Shown: piece after piece, positions 35,066 through 43,453 of the stretch
Position numbering within the stretch: the first letter of the stretch is position 1
Layout of the letters: the number at the start of each line of letters is the position of its first letter
Source of the DNA: Oscillospiraceae bacterium
Lineage (GTDB): Bacteria; Bacillota; Clostridia; Oscillospirales; Oscillospiraceae
Reading direction: 5' to 3'
Length of the DNA: 64,000 nt
Assembly (NCBI GenBank): GCA_017937195.1
Contig: JAGBEA010000046.1
Coordinates: 1 to 64,000, forward strand
The notes under the pieces: generated by a model
Database searches by the model: none
What the model was told of the DNA's origin: nothing
Seen by the model: only the letters and a program-made list of their open reading frames with translations
Position numbers and translations under genes: made by a program

Positions 35066-35487
35066 AGCTGAATTTCGCGCCCCGTTTCCGCGCGCCATTT
35101 TTGGAACTCTTGTACATCTGACTCCACCAGCTCCCAACATACCGCAATCACCGCAGCATCGTCAATATGTCCCACACCCGGAATTGCATCCGGAATCAAG
35201 TCTACCGGAGAGACGAAATATACCAATGCGCTGACCACAGCGATCATCGTGCCAAGAGGGATCTGTGTATATTCCTTTTTTACATAGCTTTTTACCAGCG
35301 ATGCCAAAATGGGCAGATTTGCCAGTTTCTCGCCTGCTACGGGAATCGCTCTCATCTTCGTTTCCAGCCGCTGCAAAAACCGTTCCAGTTTGTCCTCGTC
35401 CTCCAAGACCTTCTGTGCTTGCGTATAGCCGCGTTCCAACTGCTTCAAGGCCTCTTGTTGATTAATACTGTGTTTGTTCCTTTTCAT
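35062..35487 (-). CDS. YkvA-type DUF1232 membrane protein
   Basis: 141 residues. Charged, helical N-terminal half (about 1-70) and a DUF1232 region with the signature LVYFVSPVDLIPDAIPGVGHIDDAAV (about 92-117), one probable membrane-embedded helix pair. The family is widespread and without firm function. The ATG follows AAAGGAG. Likely monocistronic. Confidence 0.85.
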   Translation of the reverse strand: MKRNKHSINQQEALKQLERGYTQAQKVLEDEDKLERFLQRLETKMRAIPVAGEKLANLPILASLVKSYVKKEYTQIPLGTMIAVVSALVYFVSPVDLIPDAIPGVGHIDDAAVIAVCWELVESDVQEFQKWRAETGREIQL

Positions 35488-35508
35488 GGTATATGCTCCT
35501 TTCTTTAT

Positions 35509-35712
35509 TTAGCATGATAGTCCTTGTTTTTTCCGCGAAGCGCCAGCTTTTGGGATTGTACGCCACCAACGGTTTTTGCGTCTTGTTACAACAATCGGTC
35601 GCATTTGCCCACAGCCCTCACAAAGTTCCACATCGTCAGAGAGCGTATATTTCACACGGGCATTCGGCATTTCCAAATACCTTTTCATACACTCCTCGCA
35701 AAATTCTGCCAT
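35509..35712 (-). CDS. Small zinc-ribbon-like protein, 67 aa
   Basis: Two CxxC pairs (FCEECMK at 4-8 and LCEGCGQ around 31-35) suggest one structural zinc site; the tail is rich in Arg/Lys (TRRKNRWWRTIPK) and may bind nucleic acid. No family recognised. The ATG at 35712 follows AGAGGTGG, the same ribosome-site sequence used by the divergent gene at 35826. The two genes flank a perfect palindrome. Confidence 0.68.
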   Translation of the reverse strand: MAEFCEECMKRYLEMPNARVKYTLSDDVELCEGCGQMRPIVVTRRKNRWWRTIPKAGASRKKQGLSC

Positions 35713-35738
35713 TTTACCACCTCTTGTGTGCAGTATAA

Positions 35739-35770
35739 CAAATATGCATTGCAAGTGCAATGCATATTTG
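35739..35770. repeat. Perfect 32-bp palindrome, probable operator
   Basis: 15-bp arms without mismatch around a 2-bp centre; the left arm reads CAAATATGCATTGCA. It lies midway between two divergent small genes, 26 bp from one start and 55 bp from the other. Confidence 0.75.
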
Positions 35771-35825
35771 AGCAGCCTTATGTTTTACACTGTATGCACG
35801 ACAATTGTATTGCAGAGGTGGTTGT

Positions 35826-35999
35826 GTGGGTAAATTTCAAATTCCGTCTATTCCTCCTACTACGAATAAGACCATTCGATTTCCCAATGATGTGATAGAG
35901 CAGGTGGAACACGCAATCCAAGGAAAAGATTGTACGTTCTCCGCCTTTGTAATTGCCGCTGTCCGTATGGCATTGGAGGAAATTGACACCGAAGTATAA
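35826..35999 (+). CDS. Ribbon-helix-helix (Arc/CopG-like) protein, 57 aa
   Basis: GTG start behind GAGGTGG. The core KTIRFPNDVIEQVEHAI has the beta strand then helix A; CTFSAFVIAAVRMALEEI forms helix B, as in small ribbon-helix-helix DNA-binding proteins (YlcI/YnfO-like). It probably binds the palindrome upstream as a dimer and represses itself and the divergent zinc-ribbon gene. There is no adjacent toxin-like gene on this strand. Confidence 0.72.
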   Translation: MGKFQIPSIPPTTNKTIRFPNDVIEQVEHAIQGKDCTFSAFVIAAVRMALEEIDTEV

Positions 36000-36030
36000 A
36001 AAACGCGCCCGATGGGCGCGTTTTTTATTC
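35997..36030. terminator. Bidirectional terminator
   Basis: AAAAAACGCGCCC/GGGCGCGTTTTTT stem between the RHH gene and the convergent lepA. Confidence 0.93.
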
Positions 36031-36032
36031 TA

Positions 36033-37841
36033 TCAATCACTATCCAGCTTGAGGACGGCCATAAATGCTTCCGTAGGCACCTGCACCGTACCCAGATTGC
36101 GCATCTTCTTTTTGCCCTCTTTCTGCTTCTCCAGCAGCTTCTTTTTGCGGGTAATATCGCCGCCGTAGCACTTGGCCAGCACGTCCTTGCGCATAGCCTT
36201 GACCGTCTCACGGGCGATGATACGGCCGCCGATGGCTGCCTGAATGGGCACCTCGAACAGCTGGCGGGGGATATTCTCCTTCAGCTTTTCGCACAGACGG
36301 CGGGCGCGGGGATAGGCCTTGTCGCGGTGGGCGATGAAGCTCAATGCGTCCACGCCGTCACCGTTAAGCAGCAGGTCCACCTTCACCAGATCGCTGGTGC
36401 GATAGCCGGACAGCTCATAGTCCAGCGAGGCGTAGCCCTTGGTGTTAGCCTTGAGGGTGTCAAAGAAATCGTAGATGATCTCGTTGAGGGGCATCTGATA
36501 ATGCAGCTCCACCAGATGGGTATCCAGATACTGCATATCCTTGAACTCGCCGCGGCGGTCCTGACACATGGGCATAATGTTGCCCACATAGTCCTGCGGC
36601 GTGATGATGGACACCTTCACATACGGCTCCTCGGCGTGCTCAATATTGGCGGGATCGGGGTAGTTATGGGGGTTATCCACCTTCACCAACGTGCCGTCGG
36701 ACTTATACACATGGTAGATAACGGAGGGCAGCGTGGTAACCAGATCCAGATTGAACTCCCGCTCCAGACGCTCCTGAATGACCTCCATATGCAGCATACC
36801 AAGGAAACCGCAGCGGAAACCAAAGCCCAGCGCCACGGAAGATTCCGGTTCAAAGGTCAGTGATGCGTCGTTGAGCTGCAGCTTCTCCAGCGCATCGCGC
36901 AGGTCGGGGTATTTGGAGCCGTCCTCGGTGTAGATGCCGCAGTAGACCATAGACTGGACGGGGCGGTAGCCGGGCAGCGGCTCGGCGGCAGGAGTATCGG
37001 CACCGGTAATGGTGTCGCCCACCTGCGTATCCTTCACATTCTTGATGGAGGCGGTAAAGTAGCCCACCTCGCCGGCCCGCAGCACCTCCGCAGGCTCAAA
37101 GCCCAGCGGCTTAAGGTAGCCGCACTCCAGAATGGTATACTGGGCGCCGGTGGCCATCATACGGATGGTCTGACCCTTGCGCAGCGTACCCTGCTTGATG
37201 CGGAACAGCACCACAACGCCCACATAGGGGTCATACTGGCTGTCAAACACCAGTGCCTGCAGCGGCGCATCGGGATCACCTTCGGGGGCAGGCAGGTTTT
37301 CAACAATATCCTCCAGCACGGCTTCGATATTGATGCCCATCTTGGCGCTGATCTCCGGCGCATCAAGCGCAGGCAGACCGATGATGTCCTCCACCTCCTG
37401 CTTGGCCTTCAGCGGATCGGCGGCAGGCAGGTCGATCTTATTGAATACGGGCAAAATCTCCAGATCGTGCTCCATAGCCAAATAGGTGTTGGCCAGTGTC
37501 TGCGCCTCCACGCCCTGAGTGGAGTCCACCACCAGCAGCGCGCCCTCGCAGGCTGCCAGCGAGCGGGACACCTCGTAGTTAAAGTCCACATGACCGGGGG
37601 TGTCGATCAGGTTGAGGGTATAGGTCTCGCCGTTCTTGGCCTTATAGAAGATCTGTACGGCGCGGGACTTGATGGTAATGCCGCGCTCCTTCTCCAGCTC
37701 CATATTGTCCAGCAGCTGATTGGACATATTGCGCTCCGGCACCGCGTCACACAGCTCCAGCAGGCGGTCCGCCAGCGTGGACTTGCCGTGGTCAATGTGG
37801 GCAATGATGGAGAAGTTGCGGATTTTCGATTGGTCAAACAT
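36033..37841 (-). CDS. lepA: Elongation factor 4 (LepA)
   Basis: 602-residue translational GTPase that acts on ribosomes during initiation or stalled elongation. G1 loop [14 protein letters not shown] (15-28), G3 DTPGHVDF, G4 NKIDLP, EF-G-like domains II-III and V, and the LepA-specific C-terminal domain with [22 protein letters not shown] sequence. Full length. It lies 22 bp downstream of the XRE gene on the same strand, so the two may share a transcript. Confidence 0.97.
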   Translation of the reverse strand: MFDQSKIRNFSIIAHIDHGKSTLADRLLELCDAVPERNMSNQLLDNMELEKERGITIKSRAVQIFYKAKNGETYTLNLIDTPGHVDFNYEVSRSLAACEGALLVVDSTQGVEAQTLANTYLAMEHDLEILPVFNKIDLPAADPLKAKQEVEDIIGLPALDAPEISAKMGINIEAVLEDIVENLPAPEGDPDAPLQALVFDSQYDPYVGVVVLFRIKQGTLRKGQTIRMMATGAQYTILECGYLKPLGFEPAEVLRAGEVGYFTASIKNVKDTQVGDTITGADTPAAEPLPGYRPVQSMVYCGIYTEDGSKYPDLRDALEKLQLNDASLTFEPESSVALGFGFRCGFLGMLHMEVIQERLEREFNLDLVTTLPSVIYHVYKSDGTLVKVDNPHNYPDPANIEHAEEPYVKVSIITPQDYVGNIMPMCQDRRGEFKDMQYLDTHLVELHYQMPLNEIIYDFFDTLKANTKGYASLDYELSGYRTSDLVKVDLLLNGDGVDALSFIAHRDKAYPRARRLCEKLKENIPRQLFEVPIQAAIGGRIIARETVKAMRKDVLAKCYGGDITRKKKLLEKQKEGKKKMRNLGTVQVPTEAFMAVLKLDSD

Positions 37842-37863
37842 TTATGGTATACCTCCTTGGGGG

Positions 37864-38541
37864 TCAGTCCTGCGCAGCGGCGCGGCAGCGCTCATCCACG
37901 CGGTGCAGCACCTGCGCAGCACTCTGGTTCAGCGCGGGATAACCGGTGCTGAGGCTCTCGGCGTCCACGGCGGGGAACTGCTCGCCCTGACGCAGCGCCT
38001 CATCCAGCGCGCGATGATAGCGGCTCATACTCATTTCCGCCTCTGCCGTCACCACGCCGGCATCAAAGTCCGCAGGAGCGGTGGAAAAATAGTCCTCGTT
38101 GCAGCCGCCGCGGCGGTACAGCGCCCGCAGCATACGGTACAGCACCGCCCCCAGACCATCTGCCGCAGCGGTGATGACGCGGCGGTCGCCCAGCTTGCCC
38201 AGCAGGTCAAACAACAGACCCACCGTGTTGACCAGCAGCTTCTTTTGCAGCGTGGCCAGCACGCTGCCCTTCAGCGTGCCCTTTTCATCACTGGAATCGT
38301 ACAGCCCCTCGGCGTCGATCATCGCGCCGTCGCGGCTGAGGGTGCGACCCAGCAGATAGTCCGCCGACACGCGATAATAGTCACACACCCTCACAACGAA
38401 GGGCAGACCCGGTTCGCGGATGCCGTTTTCATAGTGGCTCAGCAGCGCCTGGCTGATGCCCAGCTCCGCAGCCGCCTTGCGCTGGGAAACGCCCTTTTCC
38501 TGCCGCAGCAGGCTCAAGGTGCGGGAAAAATCAGTTGCCAT
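37864..38541 (-). CDS. XRE-family transcriptional regulator, 225 aa
   Basis: N-terminal Cro/CI helix-turn-helix (about 5-65: LRQEKGVSQRKAAAELGISQALLSHYENG) and a C-terminal helical region of about 150 residues without a recognised fold. No peptidase motif. Direct repeats that look like its operators lie 22-70 bp upstream of the start. It sits before lepA and divergent from the M23 hydrolase gene, so it may control either. Confidence 0.85.
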   Translation of the reverse strand: MATDFSRTLSLLRQEKGVSQRKAAAELGISQALLSHYENGIREPGLPFVVRVCDYYRVSADYLLGRTLSRDGAMIDAEGLYDSSDEKGTLKGSVLATLQKKLLVNTVGLLFDLLGKLGDRRVITAAADGLGAVLYRMLRALYRRGGCNEDYFSTAPADFDAGVVTAEAEMSMSRYHRALDEALRQGEQFPAVDAESLSTGYPALNQSAAQVLHRVDERCRAAAQD

Positions 38542-38562
38542 ATCTTCACCCGAATTCTTTCT

Positions 38563-38610
38563 ATTTTATACAGGAAGTAAATTGTACTATATTTTATACA
38601 TAAAGTAAAT
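38563..38610 (-). promoter_or_regulatory. Tandem 20-bp operator-like direct repeats
   Basis: Two copies of ATTTTATACANNAAGTAAAT at 38563-38582 and 38591-38610, differing only at two central bases and spaced 28 bp start to start. Each has a partial dyad (TTTA...GTAAA). Probable sites for the XRE protein whose gene starts at 38541. Confidence 0.55.
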
Positions 38611-38747
38611 GTCTTTTTCGATTTTTTTGCCGCCCTTTCCGGAGGCAAGCCAAACACAGCATCTTGTGTTTTTCCAAAAAAAGACACAAATTCCCCCTTC
38701 TTCAAAAAATATTCATATCTTTTCCTGCAAAAATCTCGCTTTTTCCC

Positions 38748-38776
38748 TTGACGAATGCAGGAAAAACAGTTATGAT
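38748..38776 (+). promoter_or_regulatory. Strong sigma-A promoter for the M23 hydrolase gene
   Basis: TTGACG, exactly 17 bp, TATGAT. Just downstream is a direct repeat TTTGTAACgaaTTTGTAAC (38781-38799) over the expected transcription start, a possible repressor or WalR-like site. Confidence 0.75.
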
Positions 38777-38819
38777 ACCCTTTGTAACGAATTTGTAACT
38801 TTTAGATAGGATGCAATAT

Positions 38820-40532
38820 ATGAGTGAAGATTTGAAGAAACACGAGATCGAGCCTGAGGTTCGCCAATCCATTTGGAGCAAATGGAAGCAGAACCTGAAG
38901 GATTGGGTCTGGTATATGGGGGAGCATCCCCACTGGTATGACATCAATATTCAGGGCGCAGTGAAGCGGTGGGTCATCTATCCCATCCGGGATCTGATCC
39001 GCCACATCAAGCAGCTGGCACACGATGACAAGCACAGCCGCAAGCCGGAAACGGACAGCCGGATCGGACAGCTGCTGCTGTTCTTCTGGGGCAACGCCCC
39101 CCATGTGGCCAGCAAGACCGCCGAGCGTCTGGATCTGCGCCGCAAGCGGGCGGCAAAGGCCGACAGCCAGCGCCGCTCTTTCTTTGAGCATCTGCAGATC
39201 CATCCCGCCGCGTTTTTGGGCGGCGCTATGAGCATTGCGGCAGTGGCAGTTCTGCTGTCGCTGTATACGCTGGGTACCACCACCACCTACAACGGTGTGG
39301 AGCTGGGCACGGTCAGCGGCGGCAAGGCTGTCTCCGCGGCAGTTGCCAATGTGGAGGAGATCACCCGCGCAACGCTGCAGGACACCTCCTATACCATTGA
39401 CGAGAAGCTGCTGACCACCAAGACCGGCGTGGTTTCCCGCGCCGATGTTGCCAGCACCGAGGAGCTGCAGCAGAGCCTTTCCGATGAGATCGGTCTGGTC
39501 TCTTACGGCTACGCACTGTATGTGGATGACGAGCTGGTGGCGGCAACGCCCTTCGCCGGCGCGCTGGAGGAGCTGCTGGAGCAGCTGAAGGTGGGCTATC
39601 GCACTGCCAACACCGTGGAGATCTCCTTTGTGGAAAAGGTGGAGATCCGCGAAGGCTATGTGGACAGCGCCTATATGATGAATCTGGGCAATATTGCCGA
39701 GATCATCAACACCACCAAGACCGGCGCCACCTACTATACCGTCAAATCCGGCGACAGTCTGTACGGCATTGCTGACGATTTCGGCATCACGCTGTCGGCT
39801 CTGCTGGCTATGAACCCCGGCTATCAGTCCTCCCGACTGTATCCCGGCGATGTGCTGACCATGAGCACCGCCATTCCCTATCTGACCGTTCTGAATGTGG
39901 AGCGGCAGAACTACGTCAAGGACGTCCCCTATCCCATCGACTATCAGGACGACAGCGGTATGTATGAAGGTGACTATCGCGTTCTGTCCCCCGGCGTGCC
40001 CGGTAAGGCAGATATCACCGCCAATGTCAGCTTCGTCAACGGTGTGGAAACCGCCCGCGAGGTAGTGGCTTCCGTAACGCTGCGTCAGCCCGTCAACGAG
40101 CTGCAGGCACGCGGCACAACGCCCCGTCCCTCCTGGTATCCCACCGGCAGCTTCCGCTGGCCCACCAGCGGCGTCATTACCTCCTACTTTGGTTACCGCG
40201 ATGAGCCCATCGCCGGCGCATCCAGCAACCACGGCGCGCTGGATATCGCCAACAGCCACGGCACCCCCATCTATGCCGCTGACGGCGGCGAGGTGATCTA
40301 TGCCGGCTGGAACGGCGGCTACGGCTACCTTATCAAGATCGACCATGTCAACACCGGTCTTGTGACCTACTACGCACACTGCAGCGAGCTGTATGTGTCC
40401 GTGGGTGACCGCGTGTACAAGGGCGAGCACATCGCCGCTATGGGTTCTACGGGCCTTTCCACCGGTTCTCACCTGCACTTCGGTGTGCAGCTGCACGGCA
40501 CCTTTGTGGATCCTCTGGATTACCTGCCCTAA
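38820..40532 (+). CDS. M23 metallopeptidase with LysM and G5 domains
   Basis: 570 residues. A long basic cytoplasmic N-terminus precedes one membrane segment (about 137-155, ISIAAVAVLLSLYTLG-like). Outside: a linker, a LysM peptidoglycan-binding domain (YYTVKSGDSLYGIADDFG, about 305), a G5-like domain (PYPIDYQDDS to TLRQPVNE), and a C-terminal M23 endopeptidase with complete zinc motifs HGALD and HLHFG. It is likely to cut peptide cross-links in the cell wall. Start at 38820 preferred over 38811 because AGG is too close to the latter. Confidence 0.9.
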   Translation: MSEDLKKHEIEPEVRQSIWSKWKQNLKDWVWYMGEHPHWYDINIQGAVKRWVIYPIRDLIRHIKQLAHDDKHSRKPETDSRIGQLLLFFWGNAPHVASKTAERLDLRRKRAAKADSQRRSFFEHLQIHPAAFLGGAMSIAAVAVLLSLYTLGTTTTYNGVELGTVSGGKAVSAAVANVEEITRATLQDTSYTIDEKLLTTKTGVVSRADVASTEELQQSLSDEIGLVSYGYALYVDDELVAATPFAGALEELLEQLKVGYRTANTVEISFVEKVEIREGYVDSAYMMNLGNIAEIINTTKTGATYYTVKSGDSLYGIADDFGITLSALLAMNPGYQSSRLYPGDVLTMSTAIPYLTVLNVERQNYVKDVPYPIDYQDDSGMYEGDYRVLSPGVPGKADITANVSFVNGVETAREVVASVTLRQPVNELQARGTTPRPSWYPTGSFRWPTSGVITSYFGYRDEPIAGASSNHGALDIANSHGTPIYAADGGEVIYAGWNGGYGYLIKIDHVNTGLVTYYAHCSELYVSVGDRVYKGEHIAAMGSTGLSTGSHLHFGVQLHGTFVDPLDYLP

Positions 40533-40537
40533 ACCAA

Positions 40538-40574
40538 ACAAAAGAGCTGACCCAACCGGGTCAGCTCTTTTTTC
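40538..40574. terminator. Bidirectional terminator
   Basis: AAAAGAGCTGACCC/GGGTCAGCTCTTTTTT stem between the M23 gene and the convergent HAD gene. Confidence 0.92.
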
Positions 40575-40576
40575 GC

Positions 40577-41455
40577 TTATTCAAAGAGGCTTGCCTGATA
40601 GGGCATCTCGCCCTTGCCGATCTGCCGCCACTGGGCGGCGTGCTCCTCTGCCAGCAGATCCGCCACCGCCATCTTGCGGATGATGTTCTTCACGGTTTCG
40701 TCCAGCGCCGTCCCCTCCCGATAGTCGGCAGGGAAAATGAAATCCACACGGGCACGGTACAGCAGCTCTTCCACTGCCATACGGCTCTCCGGCTGGTAGA
40801 CGGCGATGGCCTGCCCGCCGTAGGTGCGCATCATCTTCATACACGGCACATCGCTGAGTCCGTCGCCGATGTAGATCATATTGGTGAAGGGGATGCGCTT
40901 GCTGTCATCGGGCATAGAGGCGTTGAGGTCGCGGTCGTTGGCCACATCCAGCACGCCCTTATTGATGCGGTAGACAAACTGGGTCTTGGCGGTAAAGTTG
41001 ACATCCAGCTTGGGCCAGACGGGGGTACCGCTCTCATCGTAATAGAACTCACTGGCGTAGATCTTCTTGAACTCGTGGCTGATGCCGGAGCCCTCGATGA
41101 TCTCACTGAGGCCGGAGGAGAGGATGTAGTGCTCGATCTCCACGCCGAGACTCTCGCCAAAGGCGTTGATGCGACCGAACCACTCCTTCACACCGGGGAA
41201 CAGTTCAATAGAGCGACCCTTTTCCACCAACGCCTGGCGGGTAAGGGGCAGACCCTTCTCCCGACTTTTGCGCAGCATGGTGTACATATAGGCAAGGATG
41301 CCGTCCATCTGTTGGGCGCGGCCAAAGCCGTTGGCTTCCTGCCAGAAGGCCTCCGGTTCCATTCCCAAAGAGGGGATGAAGGCATAGTTCTGCATATCCT
41401 GCGTGCACAGCGTCTTATCAAAATCGTACAGCAAGGCGATGATAGGCTTTTGCAT
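40577..41455 (-). CDS. HAD-superfamily phosphatase
   Basis: 292 residues. HAD motif I YDFDKTLC (10-17) with nucleophile and acid Asp, motif II in ILSSGLSE, motif III Lys in the centre, motif IV IGDGLSDVPC. The layout with an inserted alpha-helical cap after motif I is of the phosphoserine-phosphatase-like class IB. Substrate unknown. It is separated from the division genes by a terminator. Confidence 0.85.
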   Translation of the reverse strand: MQKPIIALLYDFDKTLCTQDMQNYAFIPSLGMEPEAFWQEANGFGRAQQMDGILAYMYTMLRKSREKGLPLTRQALVEKGRSIELFPGVKEWFGRINAFGESLGVEIEHYILSSGLSEIIEGSGISHEFKKIYASEFYYDESGTPVWPKLDVNFTAKTQFVYRINKGVLDVANDRDLNASMPDDSKRIPFTNMIYIGDGLSDVPCMKMMRTYGGQAIAVYQPESRMAVEELLYRARVDFIFPADYREGTALDETVKNIIRKMAVADLLAEEHAAQWRQIGKGEMPYQASLFE

Positions 41456-41480
41456 CGGGGCGTACCTCCGGTTATAGAAG

Positions 41481-41513
41481 TAAAAAGGCGGCTCTGCGAG
41501 CCGCCTTTTTTAT
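41481..41513 (-). terminator. Terminator after divIVA
   Basis: AAAAAGGCGGCTC/GAGCCGCCTTTTTT stem ending the division gene cluster. Confidence 0.92.
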
Positions 41514-41518
41514 GTTCG

Positions 41519-42244
41519 TTATTCGCCGGTATAGTTCCGGCCGAACTTCAGCTCGTCCAGATTCAGCTTGAAATCCATGGGGAAGGGTTCTTCCTCGGCT
41601 GCAGGCTCCTGCGCAGCAGGCTCCTCAACGGCGGGTGCCTCTGCCTCCGGCTCAACAGCAGGTTCTTCGGCTTCCACCGCGACGGGTTCCTCAGCAGCAG
41701 GCTCTTCGCCCATCTCGGCCGCCACATTGTCCAGAATCTCCTTCTCCAGCTGCGCCACGGAATCCTCCGCTGCAGCGGCAGGCTCCTCTGCCACCTCCAT
41801 CTCCGGCAGGCGGGACAGGAATGCCATCTGAGTCTCACACAGCTCGCGGGCACGGAGCATAAGGGTGGCCAGCTCTTTCTTGGCCAACTCCATCTTCATC
41901 TCTGCCTCGCGCTGCTGCGCCTCATACTGTGCCACGGCAAAGGCGGTCTCGGCACGGGCCTCCTCCAGCACCTTTTCCTTGGCCTGACGGGCCTCCTCCA
42001 CCATCTGGGCTGCCATCTTCTGCGCGGACAGCAGGGTCTGACGCATAGCGTCCTCGGTGGCGCGGTATTCCTCTACCTTTTCAGCCAGCACCTTCAGCTT
42101 GGCCTTCAGCGTAGCGTTTTCCTTATAAAGAGCGGTGTAATCCTCGGTCAGCGTGTCGAGAAACTCGTCCACTGCGGCCATTCCGTAGCCGCCAAAGGAT
42201 ACTTTCGGGAATGCTTTTTCGGAAACTTCCTGCGGTGTAAACAT
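41519..42244 (-). CDS. divIVA: DivIVA-domain cell-division/polarity protein
   Basis: 241 residues. N-terminal DivIVA domain (FTPQEVSEKAFPKVSFGGY, VDEFLDTLTEDY) that binds curved membrane at septa and poles, a coiled coil (about 30-140) rich in Ala/Glu/Lys, and a long Glu/Ala/Pro-rich low-complexity tail (about 150-220) ending in FKLNLDELKFG. It follows sepF by 24 bp in the same operon. The acidic tail is longer than in the Bacillus protein. Confidence 0.88.
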   Translation of the reverse strand: MFTPQEVSEKAFPKVSFGGYGMAAVDEFLDTLTEDYTALYKENATLKAKLKVLAEKVEEYRATEDAMRQTLLSAQKMAAQMVEEARQAKEKVLEEARAETAFAVAQYEAQQREAEMKMELAKKELATLMLRARELCETQMAFLSRLPEMEVAEEPAAAAEDSVAQLEKEILDNVAAEMGEEPAAEEPVAVEAEEPAVEPEAEAPAVEEPAAQEPAAEEEPFPMDFKLNLDELKFGRNYTGE

Positions 42245-42268
42245 ATCGATCCCTCCGTTTTGTTTTCT

Positions 42269-42721
42269 TTACATATAAAGACCGCTGCTCTCCAGCTCGT
42301 CGATCAGATCACCCATAATATCCACAGAGTAGGGGGTGATGATGTAGGTATTGGCTGCCACGCGCTTGATCTTTCCGTCACCGGCATAGGCAACGCCGGA
42401 CAAAAAGTCAACCAGACGGCGGGCGATATCCTTGTTGGTGGACTCCAGATTCAGCACCACGGTGCGCTTTTCCCGCAGGTGATCGGCGATCTCGGAGGCG
42501 TTTTCAAAGCGCTCCGGCTTCACCAGCACCACCTTCAGCTGGGTGGTGGCGTGGATGTTCACCACCTTGTTGCGGCGATCCTCCGCCTTGCGCTCTTCAC
42601 GGCGCTCATCGAAATAGGACGGCACGCTCTCACGCGCCTTGGGCTCGGGAAATTCTTCTTCGTATTCATCTTCGTCATCGTAGGGATGGATGATCTTCTT
42701 GAATTCGTCCATCAGGCTCAT
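42269..42721 (-). CDS. sepF: Cell division protein SepF
   Basis: 150 residues. N-terminal amphipathic membrane-targeting segment (MSLMDEFKKII), variable charged linker, then the SepF core (about 60-150) with VVLVKPERFENASEIAD, LNLESTNKDIARRLVDFLSG and VAANTYIITP. It tethers FtsZ to the membrane during septation. Located between yggS and divIVA; the S4-domain and YggT genes often found here are absent. Confidence 0.94.
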   Translation of the reverse strand: MSLMDEFKKIIHPYDDEDEYEEEFPEPKARESVPSYFDERREERKAEDRRNKVVNIHATTQLKVVLVKPERFENASEIADHLREKRTVVLNLESTNKDIARRLVDFLSGVAYAGDGKIKRVAANTYIITPYSVDIMGDLIDELESSGLYM

Positions 42722-42739
42722 AGCGTTGTCCTCCTGTGT

Positions 42740-43435
42740 TTATTTTGTATAGTATCTCTGGCCGAAAATCGCCGTGCCAACACGCACCATATTGCTGCCT
42801 GCGCGGATGGCATCCTCGAAATCGCCGCTCATACCCATTGAGATATATTCCATTTCATTATCGTATATTTTCGCGTTTATGTCAACATATAGTGCGTGGA
42901 CTTTGCGGAAATGCACCATATTTTCGTGGGGCTCTGTCTCAACGGGGGGGATGGTCATCAAGCCGCGGACGCGGATATGGGGCAGGGTTCTGGCAAATTC
43001 CGCCGCCTCGTGCAGTGCCTCGGGGGCGAAGCCGCTTTTGGCCTCCTCGCCGCCGATGTTTACCTCCAGCAGCACATCCTGCACCAGCTCCAGCTTGGCG
43101 GCCTGCTTTTCGATCTCCTGCAGCAGCTCCGTCGAGCCAACGGATTCGATGATGGCCACCTTGCCCACCACCTGCTTGACCTTGTTGCGCTGCAGATGGC
43201 CGATAAAGTGCAGCGGCGCACCGTCATAGGCGTTCTCGGCCAGCTTGGCGGTCATCTCCTGCACGCGGTTCTCGCCCAGCACATCGATGCCGGCGGCAAT
43301 GGCCTGGCGGCAGGCGGCGGCATCATTCATCTTACTGGCGCCCACCAGCGTAATGTCGGCACCGGTGCGACCGGTTTCCCGGGCAGCGGCGTCGATCTTC
43401 TGACGGATCACAGCAATATTTTCAGCAATAGACAT
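42740..43435 (-). CDS. YggS/PLPBP family pyridoxal-phosphate homeostasis protein
   Basis: 231 residues, alanine-racemase N-terminal-like TIM barrel that binds PLP but has no known catalysis. PLP lysine in LVGASKMND (about 34), then GENRVQEM, HFIGHLQRNK, VNIGGEEAKSGF and the C-terminal SMGMSGDFEDAI with phosphate-binding residues. The family stabilises B6 vitamer pools and amino-acid balance. Directly upstream of sepF, as in many Gram-positives. Confidence 0.94.
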   Translation of the reverse strand: MSIAENIAVIRQKIDAAARETGRTGADITLVGASKMNDAAACRQAIAAGIDVLGENRVQEMTAKLAENAYDGAPLHFIGHLQRNKVKQVVGKVAIIESVGSTELLQEIEKQAAKLELVQDVLLEVNIGGEEAKSGFAPEALHEAAEFARTLPHIRVRGLMTIPPVETEPHENMVHFRKVHALYVDINAKIYDNEMEYISMGMSGDFEDAIRAGSNMVRVGTAIFGQRYYTK

Positions 43436-43453
43436 AGCGTTGCTCCTTTCTCA

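Noticed and set aside
40640..42841. 733-codon open frame on the plus strand across the HAD, divIVA and sepF genes
   Set aside because: It runs antisense through three recognisable genes and a terminator and has no recognisable domain.
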